Assembly: GCA_900772715.1 (NCBI GenBank)
Contig: CAAGRN010000284.1
Location: 1-9,271, forward strand
Source: an uncultured Subdoligranulum sp.
GTDB lineage: Bacteria > Bacillota_A > Clostridia > Oscillospirales > Ruminococcaceae
Direction: 5' to 3'
DNA: 9,271 nt
Below are positions 1-6,490 of this stretch, piece after piece. The position numbers and the translations under genes were made by a program. The notes below the pieces were generated by a model, which saw nothing but the letters and a program-made list of their open reading frames with translations, had not been told where the DNA came from and did not search any database. Positions within the stretch are counted from its first letter, which is position 1. Each line of letters starts with the position of its first letter.

Positions 1-72
1 CAACGCAGATGCCGTGCCGCAGCCGCCGGAGCGGTGCTTAAGCCGTAAGGCGGGAATTATGCGGGGTTGCCT
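1..72. other. Window edge downstream of the MATE gene, nothing recognised
   Basis: This short stretch follows the stop codon of the minus-strand MATE gene. It is GC-rich and contains only very short inverted repeats (for example GCC/GGC around a TTAC loop at about 47-56). No terminator with a T-tract, no RNA gene and no convincing coding segment is visible. It could belong to a neighbouring gene cut by the window edge, which cannot be judged from 72 bases. Confidence 0.4.
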
Positions 73-1419
73 TTACACCTCAGCAGTCTGCGCGGTTTTC
101 CACGGACCGTTGCGGTAGAAGTTGTAGGACATAACGGCGGCAACCGTCCAGCCCACGGGCCAGGCGCACCAGATGCCGACGGAACCCAGCGCCGTCTTGG
201 ACAGCACCAGCGCCAGCACCACGCGCAGGATCAGGTCGGTGAAGGTCGCAATCATAAAGCGATCCATCAACCCGGCGCCGCGCAAAATGCCGTCCGCCAC
301 CAATTTGGCGGAAACGATGAAGTAGAAGGGTGACAAAATGCGCAGGAAGATGATGCCGGTACTCATCGCATCCGCCGAAGGATCGTTCAGGAACAGCTGC
401 AAAAGCACCCGCCCGGCAAAAAAGTACAGCACCAGCAGCGGGGCGCTGAGCAGCCACACCATCTTGACCCCGGCGCCAAAGCCCTGCCGGATGCGCGCCA
501 GCTTGCGGGCGCCCATATTCTGGGCGGTGTAGTTGGAAATGCCGTTGCCCAAGGTCGTAAACGAGGTGATGACAAGGTTGTTCAGCTTGACAGCTGCCGA
601 GTAGCCCGCCATAACGCCGGCACCGAAGCTGTTGATGACCGACTGAATGATGATGTTGCCCACCGAGATGGAGGCCTGCTGCAGGATGCTGGGTACGGCG
701 ATGACAACGATTTTTTTGAAAATATGCCAAGAGAAGATCGGTGCCTTGCCGGTGCCGCTCTCGACCTTTTTCAGCCGCAAAAAGACCACCAGCACCGCCA
801 GCACGCAGCTGACACCCTGGCACAGGAAGGTTGCCCAAGCAACGCCTGCCACACCCATCTTGAAGGCGGTCACGAACAAAATGTCCATACCGATGTTCGC
901 GGTCGAGGAAACGGCAAGGAAGATAAACGGCGTCTTGGAATCGCCCAAGGCGGAGAAAATGCCCGTAGCAATGTTATAAAAGAAAACGAACGGCAGGCTC
1001 CAGATGTAAATGTCGAGGTACAGCTGCGAGTCGGCAAAGACCTCGGCGGGGGTGTTGATGAGCTGCAGCAGCCCGCCGCACCCAAGGATGCCGCCCGCCA
1101 TCAGAACCGCGCACAGCACGGCGCTGGCGATGCAGGCGGTGGAAACGGCGGTTTTCATCTTGCCGTATTCCTTGGCGCCGAAATACTGCGAAACAATCAC
1201 GCTGCAGCCCATATTGCAGCCAAACGCAAACGCGATAAAGATCAGCGTGATCTCATAGCTGTTGCCCACGGCGGCAAGGGCGTTTTCGCCGATGAACTTG
1301 CCCGCCACAAGGCTGTCGGCAATGTTGTACAGCTGCTGAAACACAATGCTGCCGAACAACGGCAGGCAGAATTTCCACAAAACGGATTCGGGATTGCCCA
1401 CGGTCAGGTCCTTATTCAT
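73..1419 (-). CDS. MATE family efflux transporter (YoeA/NorM-like)
   Basis: This 448-residue protein has the length and hydrophobic pattern of a MATE multidrug/toxin exporter, an inner-membrane antiporter with about 12 transmembrane helices in two six-helix halves. The N-terminal signature YNIADSLVAGKFIG (residues 31-44) carries the conserved first-helix acidic residue (D35), which aligns with the cation/proton-coupling Asp of NorM-type transporters. It is followed by GENALAAVGNS and by GCSVIVSQYFGAKE (71-84), typical of clostridial MATE proteins. The second half begins at about residue 235 (FKKIVVIAVPSILQQA) and repeats the fold. The ATG overlaps the stop of the upstream kinase-like gene in an ATGA arrangement, so translation is probably coupled. 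The substrate cannot be predicted; MATE proteins export cationic drugs, dyes or metabolites. There is no clear terminator before the window edge. Family assignment is secure, function in the cell is not. Confidence 0.93.
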   Translation of the reverse strand: MNKDLTVGNPESVLWKFCLPLFGSIVFQQLYNIADSLVAGKFIGENALAAVGNSYEITLIFIAFAFGCNMGCSVIVSQYFGAKEYGKMKTAVSTACIASAVLCAVLMAGGILGCGGLLQLINTPAEVFADSQLYLDIYIWSLPFVFFYNIATGIFSALGDSKTPFIFLAVSSTANIGMDILFVTAFKMGVAGVAWATFLCQGVSCVLAVLVVFLRLKKVESGTGKAPIFSWHIFKKIVVIAVPSILQQASISVGNIIIQSVINSFGAGVMAGYSAAVKLNNLVITSFTTLGNGISNYTAQNMGARKLARIRQGFGAGVKMVWLLSAPLLVLYFFAGRVLLQLFLNDPSADAMSTGIIFLRILSPFYFIVSAKLVADGILRGAGLMDRFMIATFTDLILRVVLALVLSKTALGSVGIWCAWPVGWTVAAVMSYNFYRNGPWKTAQTAEV

Positions 1420-2048
1420 TGGGCGTCACCTTCTTTCGGCAGGTTCAGGGCATTGCGAATGAGTTCGACGCAGCCGTCAATGCCCAGCTTGCTGGTGGAA
1501 AGCATCAGATCGTAGCTGTCGGGCTGACCCCAGTCGGAGTCCGCGTAAAAGGCGTGGTACTTCTTGCGCATACGGTTGACCTGCCGGATGCGCTTGGCGG
1601 CGTCCTGCGCGTTCAGACTGTTGCGCTGCATCACGCGGGCAACGCAGTCCTCCTCGTTTGCGTAGATAAAGACCGACAAAACGTCGCTGCGGTTCAGGAT
1701 GGCGGCGGCGCAGCGCCCCACAAACACGCAGGGACCGCGCTGTGCCAGCTGGCGGATGATATCCCGCTGGACATCGTAGGTGACCTGACTGCCGGAATAA
1801 AAGGCGTCGGTCAGCGCGGCGTTATCCGCAAAGGGGTTGCCGCTGAGGAACCAGCGGCTCTGCCCGGGGGTTTCGTCCTCATTTTTGACAAAGGCTTCAC
1901 TCAAACCGGATTGGATGGCGGTTTCGGTGACCAGAACCTTGTCATAACAGGGGATATTCAACAGCTTTGCCAGGCGCTCGCCGACCTCGCGCCCGCCGCT
2001 GCCGTACTGACGACCGATACAAACGATCTGGGGCATTTTTTCTGCCAT
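1416..2048 (-). CDS. Cytidylate kinase-like family protein
   Basis: A 210-residue cytosolic protein of the cytidylate-kinase-like family (the Cytidylate_kin2 type of P-loop NTPase common in Clostridia). The phosphate-binding loop is GRQYGSGGREVG (residues 12-23), in which the usual Walker A lysine position is occupied by another residue, as is normal in this family. Other family signatures are YDK (35-37), FVGRCA (109-114), RMRKKYHAFYADSDWG (159-174, resembling the arginine-rich lid) and YDLMLSTSKLGIDG (179-192). True Cmk makes CDP from CMP; most members of this branch have no demonstrated substrate, so the product should not be assumed to be the housekeeping enzyme. The start at 2048 is preceded by GGGAGG at good spacing; an in-frame ATG four codons later is less well placed. 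It is first in a two-gene unit and overlaps the MATE start by 4 bases. Confidence 0.88.
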   Translation of the reverse strand: MAEKMPQIVCIGRQYGSGGREVGERLAKLLNIPCYDKVLVTETAIQSGLSEAFVKNEDETPGQSRWFLSGNPFADNAALTDAFYSGSQVTYDVQRDIIRQLAQRGPCVFVGRCAAAILNRSDVLSVFIYANEEDCVARVMQRNSLNAQDAAKRIRQVNRMRKKYHAFYADSDWGQPDSYDLMLSTSKLGIDGCVELIRNALNLPKEGDAQ

Positions 2049-2069
2049 ACTACATTCCCTCCCAAAGTC

Positions 2070-2098
2070 TTGACTTTCGTCAACATACCTATTATAAT
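2070..2098 (+). promoter_or_regulatory. Sigma-A-type promoter for the LysR gene
   Basis: TTGACT (2070-2075) and a perfect TATAAT (2093-2098) are separated by exactly 17 bases. Transcription would start near 2105 and give a leader of about 60 bases before the lysR start. The -35 box lies inside a perfect small palindrome, AAAGTC-TT-GACTTT (2064-2077), which could be an operator or could be chance. Confidence 0.65.
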
Positions 2099-2119
2099 CG
2101 CAATAAAGGCATATTTAAA
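2091..2119 (-). promoter_or_regulatory. Candidate promoter for the kinase/MATE pair
   Basis: Read on the minus strand, TATAAT (2096-2091) is preceded after 17 bases by TTTAAA (2119-2114), a weak 4/6 match to the -35 consensus. The start would be near 2084, about 36 bases before the kinase-like gene. The -10 overlaps the -10 of the divergent lysR promoter because ATTATAAT is nearly self-complementary. A weak -35 would fit an activator-dependent promoter, but that is inference. Confidence 0.42.
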
Positions 2120-2141
2120 ATGTTAATTTTATCGTGTAAGT

Positions 2142-2156
2142 ATATCAATTTGATAT
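2142..2156. promoter_or_regulatory. Candidate LysR-type operator (T-N11-A palindrome)
   Basis: ATATCAA-T-TTGATAT is a perfect 15-bp dyad containing the T-N11-A pattern (T2143, A2155) that LysR-type regulators recognise. Its centre (2149) falls about 65 bases upstream of the predicted kinase/MATE transcription start, the classical position for the recognition site of this family. It also lies in the lysR leader, overlapping the alternative lysR start at 2155. Confidence 0.45.
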
Positions 2157-2166
2157 GGTGATTCGT

Positions 2167-3090
2167 ATGAATATCAGCTACGACAGCTACCGTGTTTTTT
2201 ACTATGTTGCCAAATACCGCAGTTTTACGCAGGCGGCGGCGGTGCTGATGAACAACCAGCCCAACGTGACCCGCACCATCAAAAATCTGGAGCAGGCGCT
2301 GGGCTGCAAGTTGTTTGCGCGCTCGCACCGGGGGGCAGAGCTTACGCCGGAGGGCGAGCGGCTGTACGAGCATATCTCCCGCGCGTTTGCGCACATTCAA
2401 ACGGGGGAGGAGGAGCTGACCGCCGAGCGCGGGCTGCAGGGCGGTGTGGTCACGATCTCCGCCAGCGAAATTTCGCTGCGCTGCTGCCTTTTGCCGCTGC
2501 TGCGCGACTACCGCAAGCGCTACCCCGGCGTGCGCATCCGTATGTTCAACCACCCGACCCCGCAGGCGATCGACGTGCTGAAAAACGGTCTGGCGGATTT
2601 TGCCATGGTCACCACCCCCGCCGAGGTGCCGGATTCGCTGCAGGAGCGCACGGTGATGGAAATACAGGAGGTACCCATCTGCGGCGCGGCGTTTTCGGAG
2701 CTGTGGGGGCGCAGGCTGTCCCTGCCCGAGCTGGCAGAGTACCCGCTGATCTGCCTGGGACCCAACACCTCGACCTTCGATTTTTACTCGGACTTTTTTG
2801 CCCGGCAGACGCTGGCGCTGCGCCCGGACATCGAGGCGGCGACCGCCGACCAGATCTTGCCGATGGTGCGCGGGCAGCTGGGCGTGGGCTTTGTGCCGGA
2901 ATCCTTTTTGAGGGACGAGGGCGGCTACAGCGATATCCGCCGTCTGGATCTGAAAACGCCCATCCCCAAGCGGAAAATCTGCTTTTTAAAGCAGCGCCGG
3001 CAATATCTGAGCCGCGCCGCCAAGGAGCTGGAGGCAATGATTTTGGATGCCTGCACCGATTACGAGCTGGGCGGGCAGGATACTGTGTGA
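2167..3090 (+). CDS. LysR family transcriptional regulator
   Basis: A 307-residue one-component regulator of usual LysR length. The N-terminal winged helix-turn-helix spans about residues 4-62: YRVFYYVAKYRSFTQAAAVL, then the recognition-helix region NNQPNVTRTIKNLEQALG (29-46) and FARSHRGAELTPEGERLY (50-67). A linker helix (about 68-90) leads to the effector-binding domain (about 92-295, beginning GGVVTISASE). The effector cannot be read from sequence. I prefer the ATG at 2167 because MNISYDSYRVFYYV matches the usual start of these proteins. An in-frame ATG at 2155 would add MVIR and lies inside a palindrome; neither has a strong ribosome binding site. The gene diverges from the kinase/MATE pair, its most likely target, and converges on uxaC across a two-way terminator. 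Confidence 0.92.
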   Translation: MNISYDSYRVFYYVAKYRSFTQAAAVLMNNQPNVTRTIKNLEQALGCKLFARSHRGAELTPEGERLYEHISRAFAHIQTGEEELTAERGLQGGVVTISASEISLRCCLLPLLRDYRKRYPGVRIRMFNHPTPQAIDVLKNGLADFAMVTTPAEVPDSLQERTVMEIQEVPICGAAFSELWGRRLSLPELAEYPLICLGPNTSTFDFYSDFFARQTLALRPDIEAATADQILPMVRGQLGVGFVPESFLRDEGGYSDIRRLDLKTPIPKRKICFLKQRRQYLSRAAKELEAMILDACTDYELGGQDTV

Positions 3091-3098
3091 CTGGCAGC

Positions 3099-3136
3099 AA
3101 AAAATCCCGGCAGACGTGCGTCTGCCGGGATTTTTT
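3099..3136. terminator. Bidirectional rho-independent terminator
   Basis: Perfect inverted repeat with 18-base arms (3099-3116 and 3119-3136) around a 2-base centre. The GC-rich core AATCCCGGCAGACG pairs with CGTCTGCCGGGATT, with A6 on one side and T6 on the other, so each strand reads as a stem followed by a U-tract. It starts 8 bases after the lysR stop and ends 11 bases before the uxaC stop, and serves both convergent genes. Confidence 0.93.
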
Positions 3137-3147
3137 AAACGGAAATC

Positions 3148-4590
3148 TTACAGGTCAAAATAACGCTTGGCGTTGTTGTAGCTGATGCCCTCGACGATCT
3201 TCTGCAGAGCCTTTTCGTCGTTGGGGTACTGACCGTTCTCGACCCAGTTGCCGATCAGGTTGCACATCAGGCGGCGGAACAGCTCGTGGCGGGTGTAGCT
3301 CAGGAAGCTGCGGCTGTCGGTCAGCATACCGATGAAGTTGCCCAACAGGCCAAGGCGTGCCAGCGTCTTCATCTGCTGGTACATACCGTCGTCGGTGTCG
3401 CAGAACCACCAAGCGGAACCCAGCTGGATCTTGCCGGGGACTTCGTCATCCTGGAAGGGTCCCAGCAGGGTGCCCAGCATATCGAAGTCGGCGGGGTTCA
3501 GGCTGTACAGAATGACCTTGGGGCATTCGTCGGTGGCGGTCAGCGCGCTCAGCAGGCTGCTGATGCTGGCGCTGCAATCGGTCACGGCGATCATATCATA
3601 GCCGGTGTCGGGACCCAGCTTGCGGAACATCTTCTCGTTGACGTTGCGCAGGCAGCTGTAATGCATCTGCATAACAACGTGGTACTTCTTGTACAGACGA
3701 CCCAGTGCCAGCAGCACATAGGTGGTGTAGGCGTCGCCTTCCTCCTGCGTCAGGGCTTCGCCCGCCATCGCCTTCTTGAAGGCAGCGGTAGCCTTGTCGG
3801 CGTCGGTTTCGACAAAGGGAACGTAGTCCAGACCGTGGTCAGAGGCGCGGCAGCCCATCTCTACAAAGAACTGCAGGCGCTCGTCCAGTGCCTTGACAAC
3901 GCAGTTGACGCAGGCAAACTTGCGTCCGACGACGTTCTCCAGCTTATGGATGTAGTCGGCAAAGCCTTCCTTGCGGATGTTCAGCGCCTTGTCGGGGCGG
4001 AAGGAGGGGGCGACCACGACCTTGATGGAAGGATCCTCTTTGATCTTTTTGTGCCATTCCAGCGTGTCGATGGGGTCATCGGTGGTGCCGACCATAGCGA
4101 CGTTGCTCTGCTCGATCAAGCCGCGCACGGTCATCTTGGGGTCGTGCTGCAGCTTGTCGTTGCACAGGTTCCAGACTTCCTCGGCGGTTTCGCCGTTCAG
4201 CACGCCCTCATAGCCGAAGTATTTCTTCAGCTCCAGATGGCACCAGGTGTACATGGGGTTGCCGATGGCCATTTCCAGACTCTCGGCAAATTTCTGAAAA
4301 CGCTCGCGGTCGGGCTTGTCGCCGGTGATGTATTCCTCCGGCACGCCGTTGGAGCGCATCACGCGCCACTTGTAGTGGTCACCGAAGTAGTAGTCGCTGC
4401 CGTCAGCCAGAACCTGATGACCGCCCAGCCAGACCTGTGCGATGTTCTCAAAGCGGCGATCCTCATAGATTTCCTGCGGGGGAATGTGGCAGTGGTAGTC
4501 CACGATGGGCAGCTTGGCGGAATAATCGTGGTACAGATGCTGCGCGGTGGGGGTCTCCAACAGGAAGTTCTTGTCCATAAAAGCCTTCAT
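3148..4590 (-). CDS. uxaC: Uronate (glucuronate/galacturonate) isomerase
   Basis: This 480-residue cytosolic enzyme of the UxaC family (amidohydrolase-like TIM barrel) converts D-galacturonate to D-tagaturonate and D-glucuronate to D-fructuronate, the first step of hexuronate breakdown. Visible signatures are DYHCH (31-35, metal-binding His33/His35), MVGTTDDP (167-174), APSFRPD (194-200), MQMHYSCLRNVNEKMF (307-322), LGSAWWFCDTDDGMYQQM (390-407) and GMLTDSRSFLSYTRHELFRR (421-440). Length is close to the family's roughly 470 residues. The start at 4590 is chosen because it follows AAGGAG (4601-4606 on the minus strand, 10-base spacing) and gives the usual opening MKAFMDKNFLLET. The reading frame is open to 4764, but that 58-residue extension would cross the promoter and operator and does not look like the family. 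It is transcribed divergently from uxaB, whose product uses tagaturonate. Confidence 0.96.
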   Translation of the reverse strand: MKAFMDKNFLLETPTAQHLYHDYSAKLPIVDYHCHIPPQEIYEDRRFENIAQVWLGGHQVLADGSDYYFGDHYKWRVMRSNGVPEEYITGDKPDRERFQKFAESLEMAIGNPMYTWCHLELKKYFGYEGVLNGETAEEVWNLCNDKLQHDPKMTVRGLIEQSNVAMVGTTDDPIDTLEWHKKIKEDPSIKVVVAPSFRPDKALNIRKEGFADYIHKLENVVGRKFACVNCVVKALDERLQFFVEMGCRASDHGLDYVPFVETDADKATAAFKKAMAGEALTQEEGDAYTTYVLLALGRLYKKYHVVMQMHYSCLRNVNEKMFRKLGPDTGYDMIAVTDCSASISSLLSALTATDECPKVILYSLNPADFDMLGTLLGPFQDDEVPGKIQLGSAWWFCDTDDGMYQQMKTLARLGLLGNFIGMLTDSRSFLSYTRHELFRRLMCNLIGNWVENGQYPNDEKALQKIVEGISYNNAKRYFDL

Positions 4591-4646
4591 TGTACAGACG
4601 CTCCTTATAAAAGTGATAAATAGATAAAAACGTGTGCGGCGGGCGG

Positions 4647-4664
4647 GCGCACATACTTTGCGCA
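4647..4664 (-). promoter_or_regulatory. Operator-like site, uxaC-side copy
   Basis: On the minus strand this reads TGCGCAAAGTATGTGCGC, an imperfect dyad of form GCGCA-N7-TGCGC. It matches the plus-strand copy at 4819-4836 in 17 of 18 positions. If the predicted uxaC promoter is right, it sits in the transcribed leader about 30-45 bases after the start, a position compatible with a repressor roadblock. Confidence 0.55.
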
Positions 4665-4698
4665 CCCCAAATGCCCCAAAAACGCATACCTTGCTTGT

Positions 4699-4727
4699 AT
4701 TATACATAAAAATTGCTGCAAGAACAA
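4699..4727 (-). promoter_or_regulatory. Candidate uxaC promoter
   Basis: On the minus strand a perfect TATAAT (4704-4699) is preceded after 17 bases by TTGTTC (4727-4722), which keeps the TTG of the -35 consensus. Transcription would begin near 4692, leaving a leader of about 100 bases before the uxaC ATG that contains one operator-like site. Confidence 0.5.
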
Positions 4728-4818
4728 GTTGCGAAAATTGCGCTTTAGCTGAAAATGTAGCCAAAAAATGCGGTCTTTTGTTGTGCAGTATGTGGAAACC
4801 CCAAAATGGGGCAAAATG

Positions 4819-4836
4819 TGCGCAAAATATGTGCGC
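4819..4836 (+). promoter_or_regulatory. Operator-like site, uxaB-side copy
   Basis: TGCGCAAAATATGTGCGC on the plus strand is a dyad GCGCA-N7-TGCGC, 17/18 identical to the minus-strand copy 172 bp away. It ends 17 bases before the predicted uxaB -35 box. An extra upstream TGTGCGC half-site (4817-4823) repeats at a 13-base interval. The binding protein is unknown and is not obviously encoded in the window. Confidence 0.55.
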
Positions 4837-4853
4837 TATGCCAAGTTAGAATC

Positions 4854-4882
4854 TTGACGCGCGTCCAAAAACAAACTACAAT
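4854..4882 (+). promoter_or_regulatory. Sigma-A-type promoter for uxaB
   Basis: TTGACG (4854-4859) and TACAAT (4877-4882) are each one base off consensus and are separated by exactly 17 bases. The predicted start near 4889 gives a leader of about 80 bases that begins just before the pairing segments at 4894-4941. Confidence 0.7.
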
Positions 4883-4893
4883 GAAACTATCAG

Positions 4894-4941
4894 CGGGGCA
4901 GTCTGCCCCAAGGGCAGCACGGAATTTGCGCTGCTGCCCCG
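4894..4941 (+). promoter_or_regulatory. Structured uxaB leader with alternative pairings
   Basis: Four complementary segments are visible: 1 = CGGGGCAG (4894-4901), 2 = CTGCCCC (4903-4909), 3 = GGGCAGCA (4912-4919), 4 = TGCTGCCCCG (4932-4941). They can form 1:2 plus 3:4, or 1:4 enclosing 2:3 with a 3-base loop. No U-tract follows; the ribosome binding site AAGGAG (4957-4962) starts 15 bases later, so an effect on translation or RNA stability is more likely than termination. Function is unproven. Confidence 0.45.
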
Positions 4942-4969
4942 GTAACAGAAACGAGTAAGGAGAGCGTTT

Positions 4970-6469
4970 ATGGAAACCTTAAACTATGAAGTTCTGGAAA
5001 AGTCCGGCTACACCGGCTACATCAAAAAGTCTGCCCCCGAAAAGGTCCTGCAGTTCGGCGAAGGCAACTTCCTGCGTGCCTTTGTGGATTACTGGTTTGA
5101 CCTTGCCAACGAAAAAGCCGACTGGAACGGCAAATGCGTGCTGGTACAGCCCATTGCCCCCGGTCTTGCCAAGATGATCAACGAGCAGGAGGGTCTGTAC
5201 ACCCTGTACCTGCGCGGCAGCGAAAACGGCAAAAAGGTGGACGACAAGCGCGTGATCTCCAGCGTGTCCCGCTGCCTGAACCCGTATGAAAAAGAGGGCT
5301 TTGCCCAGATGATGGAGGTCGCCGCCAGCGATGACCTTGAGATCATCGTTTCCAACACCACCGAGGCGGGCATCGTCTACGACCCCGCCTGCAACCTCAA
5401 CGATGAGCCTGCCTCCAGCTTCCCCGGCAAGCTGACGCAGGTGCTGTACCACCGTTATCAGGCGGGCAAAAAGGGCATCATCATGCTGGCGTGCGAGCTG
5501 ATCGACAACAACGGCAAAGAACTGCTGAAGTGCGTCAACCAGTACATTGACCAGTGGGGTCTTGACGACGGCTTCAAGAAGTACGTCAACGAGGACTGCA
5601 CCTTCTGCGGCTCTCTGGTAGACCGCATCGTACCCGGCCGTATCCGCGACCCCAAGGAAGTCGCCGAGCTGGAAGCCAAGCACGGCTACGCCGACCCCCT
5701 GCTGGACGTGGGCGAAGTGTTCGGCGTCTGGGTCATTGAGGGCGATACCAAGCTGAACGACGTGCTGCCCTTCCGCAAGGCGGGCATCGAGAACCACGTC
5801 TTTGTCACCCCCGATATGAGCCCGTACAAAAAGCGCAAGGTCCGCATCCTGAACGGCGCCCACACCGGCTTTGTGCTGGGTGCTTACCTCGCCGGCTTTG
5901 ACATCGTGCGCGACTGTATGCACGACGCCACCGTTCTGGGCTATATGAACAAGATGCTGAGCGAAGAAGTCGTACCGATTTTGCCCTTGGATCAGGACGA
6001 TTGCAAGAAGTTTGCCGCCGCCGTGCAGGACCGCTTCAACAACCCCTTCGTCAACCACGAGCTGATGAGCATCTCGCTGAACTCCACCTCCAAGTGGTGC
6101 GCCCGCAATATGCCCTCCTTCCTCGAGTATGTCGAGAAGAACGGCAAGCTGCCCACCTGCCTGACCATGAGCTTTGCCGCTTACATCGCCTTCTACACCA
6201 ACGATGTGCAGGAGCTGACCGACAAGGGTCTGGTCTGCAAGCGCGCCAAGGGCAACGAGTACACCGTGTCCGACGACCGCTGGGTGCTGGAGTTCTACAA
6301 CGAGCATAAGAACGACGATGTACCCGCCCTCGTCCACGCCGTTATGACCAACGAGAAGATGTGGGGTCGTGACCTGACGCAGGTACCCGGCTTTGAGGCT
6401 GCTACCGTCAAGAACCTGACCCTCATCCGTGAGCAGGGCGCACTGGCTGCCTACAAGAGCTGCCTGTGA
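4970..6469 (+). CDS. uxaB: Tagaturonate reductase (altronate oxidoreductase)
   Basis: A 499-residue cytosolic NAD-dependent enzyme of the mannitol dehydrogenase family that interconverts D-tagaturonate and D-altronate, second step of galacturonate catabolism. The N-terminal nucleotide-binding part has LQFGEGNFLRAFVDYW (27-42), SNTTEAGI (128-135) and CELIDNNG (175-182). VDRIVPGR follows at 217-224, and the C-terminal substrate domain carries YKKRKVRILNGAHTG (286-300), the region of the family's catalytic lysine, then NPFVNHELMSISLNSTSK (358-375). QFGEGNFLRAFVD and the ending of the LTQVPG segment resemble E. coli UxaB (from memory), more than the mannonate-specific UxuB or mannitol dehydrogenases. 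The start follows AAGGAG with 7-base spacing. It diverges from uxaC and precedes uxaA, which uses its product, supporting the assignment. Confidence 0.95.
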   Translation: METLNYEVLEKSGYTGYIKKSAPEKVLQFGEGNFLRAFVDYWFDLANEKADWNGKCVLVQPIAPGLAKMINEQEGLYTLYLRGSENGKKVDDKRVISSVSRCLNPYEKEGFAQMMEVAASDDLEIIVSNTTEAGIVYDPACNLNDEPASSFPGKLTQVLYHRYQAGKKGIIMLACELIDNNGKELLKCVNQYIDQWGLDDGFKKYVNEDCTFCGSLVDRIVPGRIRDPKEVAELEAKHGYADPLLDVGEVFGVWVIEGDTKLNDVLPFRKAGIENHVFVTPDMSPYKKRKVRILNGAHTGFVLGAYLAGFDIVRDCMHDATVLGYMNKMLSEEVVPILPLDQDDCKKFAAAVQDRFNNPFVNHELMSISLNSTSKWCARNMPSFLEYVEKNGKLPTCLTMSFAAYIAFYTNDVQELTDKGLVCKRAKGNEYTVSDDRWVLEFYNEHKNDDVPALVHAVMTNEKMWGRDLTQVPGFEAATVKNLTLIREQGALAAYKSCL

Positions 6470-6490
6470 TCGCTGAATAAATAAGAAATT

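Larger units (their letters stand above)
4591..4969. promoter_or_regulatory. uxaC-uxaB divergent control region
   Basis: A 379-base non-coding stretch, AT-richer than the genes around it. It holds a candidate promoter for each gene, two inverted copies of an 18-bp operator-like sequence and a structured uxaB leader, listed separately. Also present are the short dyad CCCCA-AAA-TGGGG (4799-4811) and the tandem half-sites TGTGCGC at 4817-4823 and 4830-4836. A looser relative, TTGCGAAAATTGCGC (4729-4743), lies between the two main operator copies. No small gene with a good ribosome binding site is apparent. Confidence 0.75.

Noticed and set aside
724..1515. 263-residue plus-strand open frame
   Set aside because: Antisense to the MATE gene and its junction with the kinase-like gene; no family resemblance.
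1419..2126. 235-residue plus-strand open frame opposite the kinase-like gene
   Set aside because: Antisense to a well-supported gene and runs through the promoter region.
3286..4623. 445-residue plus-strand open frame
   Set aside because: Antisense shadow of uxaC, rich in Val/Gln/His/Gly, no domain signature and no plausible ribosome binding site.
4591..4764. 58-residue upstream extension of uxaC
   Set aside because: It would cross the predicted promoter and an operator copy, lacks family similarity, and the ATG at 4590 has an AAGGAG site.
4979..6337. 452-residue minus-strand open frame
   Set aside because: Antisense shadow of uxaB with the same biased composition; no domain recognised.
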